Of a DNA stretch of 64,000 nt, positions 58,501 through 64,000 are shown in pieces (positions within the stretch are counted from its first letter, which is position 1; the number at the start of each line of letters is the position of its first letter). The position numbers and the translations under genes were made by a program. The stretch lies in NCBI GenBank assembly GCA_947087265.1, contig CAMUBY010000003.1, positions 84,372 through 148,371 of the forward strand, written 5' to 3'. The stretch comes from an uncultured Clostridia bacterium (GTDB lineage: Bacteria; Bacillota; Clostridia; Christensenellales; Borkfalkiaceae). The notes under the pieces were generated by a model that saw only the letters and a program-made list of their open reading frames with translations, was not told where the DNA came from and did not search any database.

Positions 58501-58561
58501 CCAAACAAAGCATGAGCATTACGCTGAGAATCGCAATCAGCGACTTTCTTGTTTTTGACAT
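55547..58561 (-). CDS. Large surface lipoprotein with Ig-like and carbohydrate-binding-like domains
   Basis: The 1004-residue protein has a lipoprotein signal ending in LVAC-GG. Two related Ig-like repeats follow (about 35-130 and 132-215); each has an IKxxQPTKxxYxxGExFD sequence typical of bacterial Ig-like group-3/4 modules. A region from about 218 to 460 begins WIEGETGLFNGG, has an embedded helical segment (about 240-350), and continues into a galactose-binding-like sandwich (VNWQEVELPGITFVEGRNAI). The rest is beta-rich, and the end is a Pro/Glu/Gly-rich tail. It is probably surface-exposed and binds a glycan. No catalytic motif is seen. GGAGG is 12 bases from the ATG, longer than usual. 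Confidence 0.82.
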   Translation of the reverse strand: MSKTRKSLIAILSVMLMLCLGLFTLVACGGSSKTLDSIKISKQPTKKAYIIGETFDPAGMEVTANYTKGDKKESKVLETKDYTVTVDAAYLDNAGKFKLPEGKTSASAKVSVKYTENKVEKTATTNVTVSKPVKELSIKTQPTKTEYFAGEMFDATGLTLHVIYIDDTEEDIVVVLNGDNANATVKPEGAIPSGTTQVEITYLGKTVTVDIELQSGVWIEGETGLFNGGKPGEANIRTDATLEDAQKNAQKFYEAQLRADFALSKLRETPDFDEEALKGVPSDRMKVNNQPVAVSAGGEVVDKLYDAICDWVASATAKTDAKNYNEANATALKEYIESDEYLEAVEEYLASEEYEAEVKRLRANGDIYLGDIKTGDEVSFVFSSTAAGTGSIAFKLASSYLCKADNWTAIIMGDVQFNKLVEVYVNGEKYDIPDSIMLLGGKSPDGSTNQALWVNWQEVELPGITFVEGRNAIELKVLSHDIVAPAQTSHKSIPNVDSMIILPDEDGENEFELETFDNENFEYNAVVEEIELVENEGAANLIISGKINMTVTKGYFEDILNSAVVIGVGKTGDNDLTKWAEVELVVNEDYTFVATSDITSLSIIEEGKAGHQLKITSNEEEVDLSAVALPEPLKIKHNTYSINEDYEIIVIGDEVSISFNSIALEAGKGDDAGKVFVILTGEYVAYTEDELKEIVLDMEGAGGRVVVGVPEVTVSTKTVEPEEPAEGEEGEPAEPTVINLFTMKFDISDTQKFPAAAAGQFYYMHAGMSKTPGNLAAADAKINGKQMLVANNCLYALSEQWGTRGVSIKSLECPAGKVMPLYPDIRVENGKVVYVINGIYNLEGDEATVKQTIGGQYIDFQNNQNAGAPNWDTVQLKEKLVEVVIDSEAKTYEAKYDVTDMGKSAYTGHYQQNAENAPADFKPGIAMNTTVYLNGKSYNIVVVPGSNEGKNFWGCVGLKIADTDQPDSPDVGTPVEPEVPGGDEGDVTPPEGNEGEGEEVTPEA

Positions 58562-58693
58562 GGTTGTTGTTTTCCTCCAAAGATTTTTTGTCGTTTCATG
58601 CGGAAATTTCCCGTACGCTGTCCGTAAGATTTGGCGACACTCTTAATGAAAACAGCATAAATCATGTTTCCGTCAGAAACTCTATTTACGGCT

Positions 58694-58722
58694 AGTATAT
58701 CATTCATGTATGTAATTATCAA
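58694..58722 (-). promoter_or_regulatory. Promoter of the Ig-domain lipoprotein gene
   Basis: TTGATA and TATACT on the minus strand with a 17-base spacer. Transcription would start near 58687, giving a leader of about 126 bases in which I see no known riboswitch. Confidence 0.7.
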
Positions 58723-58747
58723 TATACGATAATAATTATCGGTATAT
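58722..58747. promoter_or_regulatory. AT-rich palindrome abutting the -35 box, possible operator
   Basis: ATATACGATAAT and ATTATCGGTATAT form a near-perfect inverted repeat around a single central A. It touches the -35 box of the lipoprotein promoter. The regulator is unknown; the GATAAT/ATTATC arms look like Fur-family sites, but this is only a resemblance. The rest of 58562-58932 holds the leader and the ileS terminator; I see nothing else in it. Confidence 0.5.
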
Positions 58748-58881
58748 AAACTGTACTAATTATAAAAAAGTTTACTAATTTTGTGAAATAATAACATTTA
58801 ACAGGGATTGTACCGCATTCAGACAGATGCTACAACTTCTTGTGTGATACGAATTGGAAATTATTACCTGCTTTTTAACAG

Positions 58882-58917
58882 AAAAGACCGCCCTGCCGAA
58901 TGCAGGGCGGTCTTTTC
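58882..58917 (-). terminator. Terminator of ileS
   Basis: AAAGACCGCCCTGC pairs with GCAGGGCGGTCTTT over a 5-base loop with T-runs, 16 bases past the ileS stop. Confidence 0.85.
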
Positions 58918-58932
58918 AAATCATATTGCGTT

Positions 58933-61900
58933 TTACAGTTTTACAACGGTAACGGTTATTTTATCTCCGTTAATATCGAGCGTTTTGGTATAGCCCTCCG
59001 CTTTGCCCTTCTCTACTTTTTGGGCAAGAACGTCGGCGGCAAACGCGCCGCGCGCGCAGACCTTTTCCGCTCTGCCCTCGCCTTCGTGATACACGGCGAT
59101 GCGGTCGGTTACCTCGAAACCCGCCTCCTTGCGCATGGTCTGAATTTTGGAAACGAGTTCGCGCTCGCAGCCCTCGTCCAACAGTTCCTCCGTGAGCGTT
59201 AAATCAAGCGCAACGGTAATGCCCTTATCCGCCGCGGAAACGTAGCCCTCCGCCGACTGTGTGAAAATCTGCAAGTCCTCTTCCAGAAGCACAACGGGCG
59301 CACCGTCGATTTCCAGCGTGTAAGAGCCGCCGCCCCTCACCGCATTAACCACTTCGCCCGCGTTACACGCGCTGAGAAATTCGGTAATTTTTTTGAGCTG
59401 CTTGCCGTATTTGGGTCCGAGCGTTTTCAGTTGCGGTTTAAGCGTATAATTTACGAGCGCTTCTGCACTGTCCGCATAGCGCAGTTTTTTTACGTTGAGT
59501 TCGTCGAGCACGAGCGTTTCGAGTTCGCCTCCGATATCGAGTTTGCGCTCGCTCGCAATCACCATTTCTGGAAGCGGCTGACGGTTTTTCACCGCGCCAG
59601 AATTGCGCGCCGCCCGTCCTAAACCGACGACTTCGAGAACGTCCGCCATGCCCTTTTCGAGCGCAAAATCGATTGCCGCCTCGTCGCATTCGGGGAACGC
59701 GCACAAATGCACGGAAACGGGCGCGTTCTTTTCAAATTGCGGCACTAAATTCCGATACATCATTTCCGCCATAAACGGCGTGTAGGGTGCAATTAGTTTA
59801 GCAAGCGTTACCAAAACGTGATACAGCGTGGTATACGCCGCCGCCTTGTCCTCCGTCATAGAACTGCCCCAATAGCGGTCGCGTCCACGGCGGACGTACC
59901 AGTTGGAAAGTTCGTCCGAAAATTCCTGAATTTCACGCGCGCTGTCCGTAATGTTGTACTCCGAAAGGTATTTATCCACGCGCTTCACGAGCGTGTTGAG
60001 TTTGGAGAGCGCCCACTTATCCATGAGCGAAAGTTTGCACTTTTTCAAACCGTACTTTGTGGGGTCGTAGCCGTCGATTTCCGCATAAAGCGTGAAAAAC
60101 GCGTACGTGTTCCAGAGCGTGCCCTGGAATTTGCGCTGCACTTCGGATACCGCCTCCGCGCCGAACCTTGTGGGAATCCAAGGGAAACTTCCCGTGTAGA
60201 AATACCAGCGCACCGCATCCGCGCCCTGTTTATCGAGTACGCTCCACGGGTCGACGACGTTGCCCTTGTGTTTGCTCATTTTAATACCGTTTGCGTCGTT
60301 CACGTGCCCCAGCACGATACACGTTTTGAAAGGCGCTTTGCCGAACAGAATGGTGGAAATGACGAGCAGGGTATAGAACCAGCCGCGCGTCTGGTCCACC
60401 GCTTCGGAAATGAAATCGGCAGGGAAAGTCTTTTCAAATACTTCTTTATTCTCAAACGGATAGTGATACTGCGCGAACGGCATGGAGCCCGAATCGAACC
60501 AGCAGTCGATGACTTCGGGCGTGCGTTTCATGTTGCCGCCGCACTTTTTACATTTGCAGGTCAAACCGTCGAGATAAGGGCGGTGAAGTTCGATATCTTC
60601 GGGCGCGCCGCACTTTTCTTTGAGTTCGGCTTTGGAGCCGATGACTTCGATTTCGCCGCAGTCCTCGCACACCCAAACGGGCAGAGGAGTGCCCCAATAC
60701 CTATCGCGCGATAAGCCCCAGTCGATGACGTTTTCGAGGAAATTCCCCATGCGCCCGTCTTTAATCGTTTCGGGAATCCAATTCACCGAGCGGTTAGCGG
60801 CAATGAGTTGGTCTTTGATTTTGGTAACTTCCACAAACCAGCTTGCACGCGCGTAATAGAGGAGCGGCGTATCGCAACGCCAGCAGTGCGGATAACTGTG
60901 CTCGAAAGGAATTTTCTGGAACAGCAAACCCTTTTGGGCAAGCATATCCAAAATGAGTTTATCCGCTTTTTTTGCGAATAAGCCGTCCAGCTCGGGACAT
61001 CTTTCGTCGAAACAGCCCCTTTCGTTCACGAGCTGCACTACGGGAAGTTTATATTTCTTGCCCACTTTATAGTCGTCCTCGCCGAACGCAGGCGCGATAT
61101 GCACCACGCCCGTGCCGTCCGTGAGCGTTACGTAGGTATCGTTGACAACATAGTACGCCTTTTCCTTGAACGTGCCCGAAGCGTAAGCGAACAGCGGTTC
61201 GTATTCAAGCCCCTCGTATTCCTTGCCCGTCTTCTTTTCAATGAGCGTGTATTCTTCAAAGAATTTAGAAACGAGCGCTTCGGCAAGAATGTAGCGCGTG
61301 CCATCCGCCTCGATTTCCACGTACGCTTCGTCGGGGTTCATACAGAGGGCAACGTTGGAAGGGAGCGTCCAAGGGGTAGTCGTCCAGGCAAGAATATAGG
61401 TATTCTCTCTGCCCTTTACCCGAAAACGCGCAACGGCGGAAGTTTCCTTTACGTCTTTATAGCCCTGCGCCACCTCGTGCGAGGAGAGCGCCGTTCCGCA
61501 GCGCGGGCAGTACGGCACGATTTTATGCCCCTTGTAAAGTAAGCCCTTTTTGTGTATTTTGGAAATTGCCCACCATACCGATTCGATATAGTTATCGTGA
61601 TAAGTGACGTAAGGCTTATCCATATCCACCCAGTAGCCCACGCGGTCGCTCATCTTTTCCCATTCGCTCTGATACTTCCAGACCGACTGCTTGCACTGCT
61701 TGATGAAGGGTTCAATGCCGTATTTTTCAATGTCCTGTTTGCCGTCCATGCCGAGCGTCTTTTCCACTTCGAGTTCCACGGGCAGACCGTGCGTATCCCA
61801 ACCCGCCTTGCGAAGGACGTGCTTGCCCTTCATGGTCTGATAGCGCGGCACAATGTCTTTCATGACGCGCGTTAAAATATGCCCGATATGCGGCTTGCCG

Positions 61901-62052
61901 TTCGCCGTGGGCGGACCGTCGAAAAAGGAAAATTCTTCGTTTCCCTCGTTCTTTTCGATACTTTTTTCAAACACGTTGTTCTCTTTCCAGAACGCGATAA
62001 TCTCTTTTTCACGCTCCACAAAATTTAAGGACGTGTCTACTTTCTTGTACAT
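58933..62052 (-). CDS. ileS: Isoleucyl-tRNA synthetase
   Basis: The 1039-residue class I enzyme charges tRNA-Ile. It has the HIGH motif as PHIGHILTRVMKD near residue 56, the editing domain (about 190-400: LAWTTTPWTLPSNVAL, GTGVVHIAPAFGEDDY) and the KMSKS loop as GIKMSKHKGNVVDPW near 600. Anticodon-binding and long C-terminal domains follow, without the zinc tail of the shorter bacterial type. Length fits the eukaryote-like/type 2 IleS that is often linked to mupirocin tolerance; that is an inference. AAGGAG precedes the ATG. A T-box leader controls it. Confidence 0.96.
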   Translation of the reverse strand: MYKKVDTSLNFVEREKEIIAFWKENNVFEKSIEKNEGNEEFSFFDGPPTANGKPHIGHILTRVMKDIVPRYQTMKGKHVLRKAGWDTHGLPVELEVEKTLGMDGKQDIEKYGIEPFIKQCKQSVWKYQSEWEKMSDRVGYWVDMDKPYVTYHDNYIESVWWAISKIHKKGLLYKGHKIVPYCPRCGTALSSHEVAQGYKDVKETSAVARFRVKGRENTYILAWTTTPWTLPSNVALCMNPDEAYVEIEADGTRYILAEALVSKFFEEYTLIEKKTGKEYEGLEYEPLFAYASGTFKEKAYYVVNDTYVTLTDGTGVVHIAPAFGEDDYKVGKKYKLPVVQLVNERGCFDERCPELDGLFAKKADKLILDMLAQKGLLFQKIPFEHSYPHCWRCDTPLLYYARASWFVEVTKIKDQLIAANRSVNWIPETIKDGRMGNFLENVIDWGLSRDRYWGTPLPVWVCEDCGEIEVIGSKAELKEKCGAPEDIELHRPYLDGLTCKCKKCGGNMKRTPEVIDCWFDSGSMPFAQYHYPFENKEVFEKTFPADFISEAVDQTRGWFYTLLVISTILFGKAPFKTCIVLGHVNDANGIKMSKHKGNVVDPWSVLDKQGADAVRWYFYTGSFPWIPTRFGAEAVSEVQRKFQGTLWNTYAFFTLYAEIDGYDPTKYGLKKCKLSLMDKWALSKLNTLVKRVDKYLSEYNITDSAREIQEFSDELSNWYVRRGRDRYWGSSMTEDKAAAYTTLYHVLVTLAKLIAPYTPFMAEMMYRNLVPQFEKNAPVSVHLCAFPECDEAAIDFALEKGMADVLEVVGLGRAARNSGAVKNRQPLPEMVIASERKLDIGGELETLVLDELNVKKLRYADSAEALVNYTLKPQLKTLGPKYGKQLKKITEFLSACNAGEVVNAVRGGGSYTLEIDGAPVVLLEEDLQIFTQSAEGYVSAADKGITVALDLTLTEELLDEGCERELVSKIQTMRKEAGFEVTDRIAVYHEGEGRAEKVCARGAFAADVLAQKVEKGKAEGYTKTLDINGDKITVTVVKL

Positions 62053-62065
62053 AAGCCGTGCTCCT

Positions 62066-62303
62066 TTTTATAAAAATAAGCCTCCGCGTTTCGGAATACG
62101 CGAAGGCATTTTAACCACCAAAACAAACTGTCATTTGCCGCAGGGATAACGGTCTGCGAAACCGTGCGGAGTTACTTGTATTTCCCCCCGCAGGCTGAAA
62201 GGTGATACCCGATTGAAATTGCCTGCCCCCTTTCACCAAACGGAGGCTCTCTGAAAAGCAACCCTTCAACGGACGCGTCCTTTGTAAACGCCGTATTTAC
62301 TTT
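62066..62303 (-). promoter_or_regulatory. T-box riboswitch leader of ileS, specifier AUC (Ile)
   Basis: The minus-strand leader begins near 62302. It has the AGAGAG element at the start of stem I and a TGAAAGG/CCTTTCA stem whose 3' strand is preceded by the specifier AUC (62204-62206). The T-box core GGUGG lies at 62115-62119 and would pair with the tRNA CCA end. A terminator hairpin (62080-62107) with a TTATTTTT tract sits just before the ribosome-binding site. Uncharged tRNA-Ile is expected to favour read-through into ileS. Confidence 0.78.
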
Positions 62304-62308
62304 TCTTT

Positions 62309-62337
62309 ATTATAGGCTAATTTTTCTGAAATGTAAA
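62309..62337 (-). promoter_or_regulatory. Promoter of the ileS T-box leader
   Basis: TTTACA and TATAAT on the minus strand with a 17-base spacer. Confidence 0.78.
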
Positions 62338-62407
62338 GCATTTTTTTGCAATCAATTAAGTTTCTCTCTGCCGACGCCGCACGGCAAAGCCGCGCGGCGC
62401 ATCATCG

Positions 62408-63193
62408 TTATTGTTTGTCTTGTTTATTTTGTTCGGGAATTTCTATTTCGAGTTGTTCGGGCGCAGACTGCTCAGGCGCAGGCGGATTGAACAAAAATAC
62501 GATATTCTTAAAGTTAAATTTCCACTTGCCTTCCTCTTTTACAAACCGATTCCACAGCCATAGGAGATACCCGAGCGCGGTGAACACCAGCACGAGGATA
62601 AGCACCCAAACGACCACGCCGCCATAACCGCCGATGCCGAAGTTATTTTTATTTACGTCGAGGAAAAAATACGGATACTCAAAGTCGGAAATCGCCGCAC
62701 CCAAAATAAACACGTAACAGACGTAAATTAAGGGAATGACAACGCTGTAAAGCGGCGCAAAAACGGAAATAGTTTTCTTCTCCTCGAACAGGAAGTAGTC
62801 GAGAATAAAGAGAATAGGCGCGAACACATGATAGGAAAGATTGCCGATATTGCGCCAGAAATCCGCCGTAAAAGGCTCTCCCAACAAAATGAGATAGACG
62901 AGGAAGGTAACCAGAATCATGACCGTCGTCATGAATTTGAACGTGCGGATTTTACGGTTATACCCCTCTTTTTCGCCAGCGCGCACGCGCTTCACGGTAT
63001 CGGCAAGCACCACGACGGAAACGGCAAACACAAAATAATTCGATAAGTTCGTATAATATTTCAAAAATTCCCAGGTAAGGTCCGAAGGTCCCTTCCCCGC
63101 ATAAAAAATACCGAACGTAAGAATTACCGCCAAGCCCGAAACGCAGCACAGAATAATGCGGTAAATCATCTGAGTCAACAAATTCTTGTTCAT
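62408..63193 (-). CDS. Pr6Pr family integral membrane protein
   Basis: The 261-residue protein has six to seven membrane helices. It matches the Pr6Pr/FAR-17a-like group: KYYTNLSNYFVFAVSVVVL near residue 45, NLSYHVFAPILFILDYFLFEEKK near 118, and a YPYFFLDVNKNNFG segment near 172 before the last helix. The C-terminus is a Gln/Glu/Pro-rich soluble tail. The function of bacterial members is unknown. AAGGAG precedes the ATG. It follows the HMA gene by 39 bases and is probably co-transcribed with it. Confidence 0.82.
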   Translation of the reverse strand: MNKNLLTQMIYRIILCCVSGLAVILTFGIFYAGKGPSDLTWEFLKYYTNLSNYFVFAVSVVVLADTVKRVRAGEKEGYNRKIRTFKFMTTVMILVTFLVYLILLGEPFTADFWRNIGNLSYHVFAPILFILDYFLFEEKKTISVFAPLYSVVIPLIYVCYVFILGAAISDFEYPYFFLDVNKNNFGIGGYGGVVVWVLILVLVFTALGYLLWLWNRFVKEEGKWKFNFKNIVFLFNPPAPEQSAPEQLEIEIPEQNKQDKQ

Positions 63194-63232
63194 ATTCTCT
63201 CCTTGTATTTTTCTATTATTCTTTTGTTGGAA

Positions 63233-63457
63233 TTATCCGAATATTCCTTTGCGGAGACGGATTTCTTTGACGGGAAAGCCCGACTCCTCCACACATTTTG
63301 CGAGCGAATTGTCGTCAAGAGTAGACTCCACAAAAATAATTCCCTTTTTGAACTTTGCTTTTGCGCCGCTCACGCCGTCCAACAGCAACAGTTTCTTCTC
63401 TGCCCGTTCGGCGCAACGTTTACAGCACATCCCCTCTACTTCGATTACTTTTTTCAT
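63233..63457 (-). CDS. Heavy-metal-associated (HMA) domain protein
   Basis: The 74-residue protein is a single ferredoxin-like HMA domain with the metal motif GMCCKRC (Cys12 and Cys15, with an extra Cys11), and DGVSGAKAKFKKGIIFVES and LAKCVEESGFPVKEI as the later elements. This is typical for a small copper or other soft-metal chaperone such as CopZ. No metal ATPase is nearby. The ATG has no Shine-Dalgarno sequence and lies 6 bases after a TAAAAT -10 box, so the mRNA may be leaderless. Confidence 0.85.
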   Translation of the reverse strand: MKKVIEVEGMCCKRCAERAEKKLLLLDGVSGAKAKFKKGIIFVESTLDDNSLAKCVEESGFPVKEIRLRKGIFG

Positions 63458-63463
63458 AAAAAA

Positions 63464-63492
63464 ATTTTAACACAGGCACTCATGTTTGTAAA
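63464..63492 (-). promoter_or_regulatory. Promoter of the HMA gene, start codon at +1
   Basis: TTTACA and TAAAAT on the minus strand with a 17-base spacer. The -10 box ends 6 bases before the ATG at 63457. Confidence 0.7.
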
Positions 63493-63544
63493 GTAATTTT
63501 TTGCGCGGCGGGAAAAATTCCCTTGGGAAAATCTTATCCAAAGA

Positions 63545-63573
63545 TTGATTTTTCGGCGAAAAACAGATATAAT
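63545..63573 (+). promoter_or_regulatory. Promoter of the probable 6S RNA
   Basis: TTGATT and TATAAT with a 17-base spacer. Predicted start is near 63580. Confidence 0.7.
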
Positions 63574-63579
63574 AAGATA

Positions 63580-63776
63580 GACACCTGCAGTGTACGGAAT
63601 CCGGAGAATGCGTAATCCACAAAGTTCATTCGGGAGCGCAAGTCGCACGGGCTAGGCGAGGTCTGTTTTTGCGGAACTTCTGCATTTACGGAAAGTCTGA
63701 CGCCCGCGCGCCGCGCACCCACCTGCGAAAGCGGGTTAACCTTTTTCGGCTTGCGGCACAGGCGGATGTCTTTTTA
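63580..63776 (+). ncRNA. ssrS: Probable 6S RNA
   Basis: A transcript of about 195 bases has no convincing protein frame and folds by eye into one long, interrupted hairpin. The ends pair as GACA/UGUC and CCUG/CAGG, then CCGGAGAA pairs with UUUUUCGG. An open central bubble follows, with a small GAAA-capped hairpin (63722-63735) on its 3' strand. The upper stem is GC-rich (GGGAGCGC and CGGGC with their complements). A T-rich tract ends it. Length, bubble and side hairpin are the features of 6S RNA, which binds the housekeeping RNA polymerase. It could be another structured RNA; I have only hand pairing as evidence. Confidence 0.58.
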
Positions 63777-63880
63777 TTTTTTGTGCGAAGGTTCGGTTGG
63801 TCGATTTCATCTCTGTTCGGGCCCGGATAGAATTAACGTTTTTATTCGCGGAAAAATTTCGGGAAACTGCCCGAAATGAG

Positions 63881-63909
63881 TTGCAAGGCGTTAAAGATTA
63901 TGTTATAAT
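63881..63909 (+). promoter_or_regulatory. Promoter of tRNA-Glu
   Basis: TTGCAA and TATAAT with a 17-base spacer, 20 bases before the tRNA. A hairpin (TTTCGGG and complement, 63858-63876) lies just upstream. Nothing else is seen between 63781 and 63929. Confidence 0.75.
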
Positions 63910-63929
63910 CACAAAGCAAAATAAATGAA

Positions 63930-64000
63930 GGCCTTGTGGTCAAGCGGTTAAGACGGCGCCCTCTCACGGCGCAATCCCGGGTTCGATTCCCGGCAAGGTC
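63930..64000 (+). tRNA. tRNA-Glu, anticodon CTC, cut at the window end
   Basis: The acceptor stem GGCCUUG pairs with CAAGGUC, which ends exactly at base 64000, so the discriminator base and any CCA lie outside. The anticodon stem is GCGCC/GGCGC with loop CUCUCAC, giving anticodon CUC for GAG. The T arm GGGUUCGAUUCCC is normal. Confidence 0.92.

Noticed and set aside
58537..58722. 61-codon minus-strand frame before the Ig-domain lipoprotein
   Set aside because: It starts within the -35/-10 promoter region, so it could not be translated from that promoter, and it overlaps the real start.
63454..63722. Short minus-strand frames over the 6S RNA region
   Set aside because: They run against a structured, promoter-driven RNA and have no start signals.
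63580..63776. RNase P RNA or SRP RNA for the structured transcript
   Set aside because: It is too short for RNase P RNA, and the conserved SRP domain IV motif (GGAAGCAGC-type loop) is not present; the fold fits 6S RNA better.
1..64000. CRISPR arrays, insertion sequences, prophage or integrase genes
   Set aside because: I found no regularly spaced repeats, transposase or phage genes anywhere in the window.

Overview
The window looks like a chromosomal segment of a low-GC-lineage Gram-positive bacterium (Firmicutes, class Clostridia or close to it) with a mid-range GC content. The evidence is the gene content: a SigH-type sigma factor beside mrnC and rlmB, a dnaX-ybaB-recR block, a PolC-derived protein, NrdR, a T-box leader on ileS, DegV, LemA/DUF2207 pairs and a clostridial-order Rnf operon (C-D-G-E-A-B). 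A gut Clostridia/Christensenellales-like member is my guess from the overall style; the sequence does not prove it. I see no insertion sequence, prophage, CRISPR array or other mobile element. Nearly all of the window is coding, with compact intergenic regions that often hold one good promoter and one hairpin terminator.

Layout. 1-5.6 kb (minus): a truncated exported protein, then RluA-type pseudouridine synthase, an RlmI/K-type methyltransferase, a GH51-like protein that has lost both catalytic glutamates, and a Na/Pi cotransporter. 5.9-6.3 kb: two near-duplicate tRNA-Pro genes, anticodons CGG and AGG. 6.4-11.9 kb: a GH13 glycosidase, a DegV protein and a large surface lipoprotein ending in an SGNH esterase. 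12-16.8 kb (minus): proS, a DUF2207 protein and asnS. 17-21.7 kb (plus): phosphohexomutase, transketolase, a HAD phosphatase and a zinc-ribbon membrane protein. 21.7-27 kb (minus): mrnC-rlmB-sigH-dnaX-ybaB-recR-gpsA. 27.2-28.7 kb: a cation/proton antiporter. 28.7-36 kb (minus): glmM-glmS, and lemA-DUF2207-glpK. 36-40 kb: an aconitase-family hydratase, a small PH-like membrane protein and minD-minE. 40-45.3 kb (minus): marR, a fused ABC exporter and a 25-residue small ORF; then a CNNM/CBS protein and a Cys-rich hypothetical protein.

45.5-52.3 kb holds the most unusual locus, a six-subunit Rnf operon. RnfC is in frame with an N-terminal Gx-transporter membrane domain and carries a roughly 120-residue insertion that resembles an FMN-binding domain. 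RnfG carries three FMN-binding-type modules, each with a TGAT motif, instead of one. The last two come from a 384-bp tandem duplication, and the RnfC insertion resembles these same modules. 52.4-55.4 kb (minus): nrdR-ispG and a PolC-like protein that keeps OB and exonuclease domains but lacks PHP and polymerase. 55.5-58.6 kb: a second large Ig-domain lipoprotein behind a palindrome-flanked promoter. 58.9-62.3 kb: ileS under an Ile T-box. 62.4-64 kb: a Pr6Pr membrane protein, a metal-binding HMA protein, a probable 6S RNA and a tRNA-Glu cut by the window end.

Several promoters with near-consensus -35/-10 boxes end only 6-7 bases before a start codon that has no Shine-Dalgarno sequence (mrnC, the PH-like protein, the Rnf operon, the HMA protein). 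This suggests that leaderless mRNAs are used alongside normal ones.
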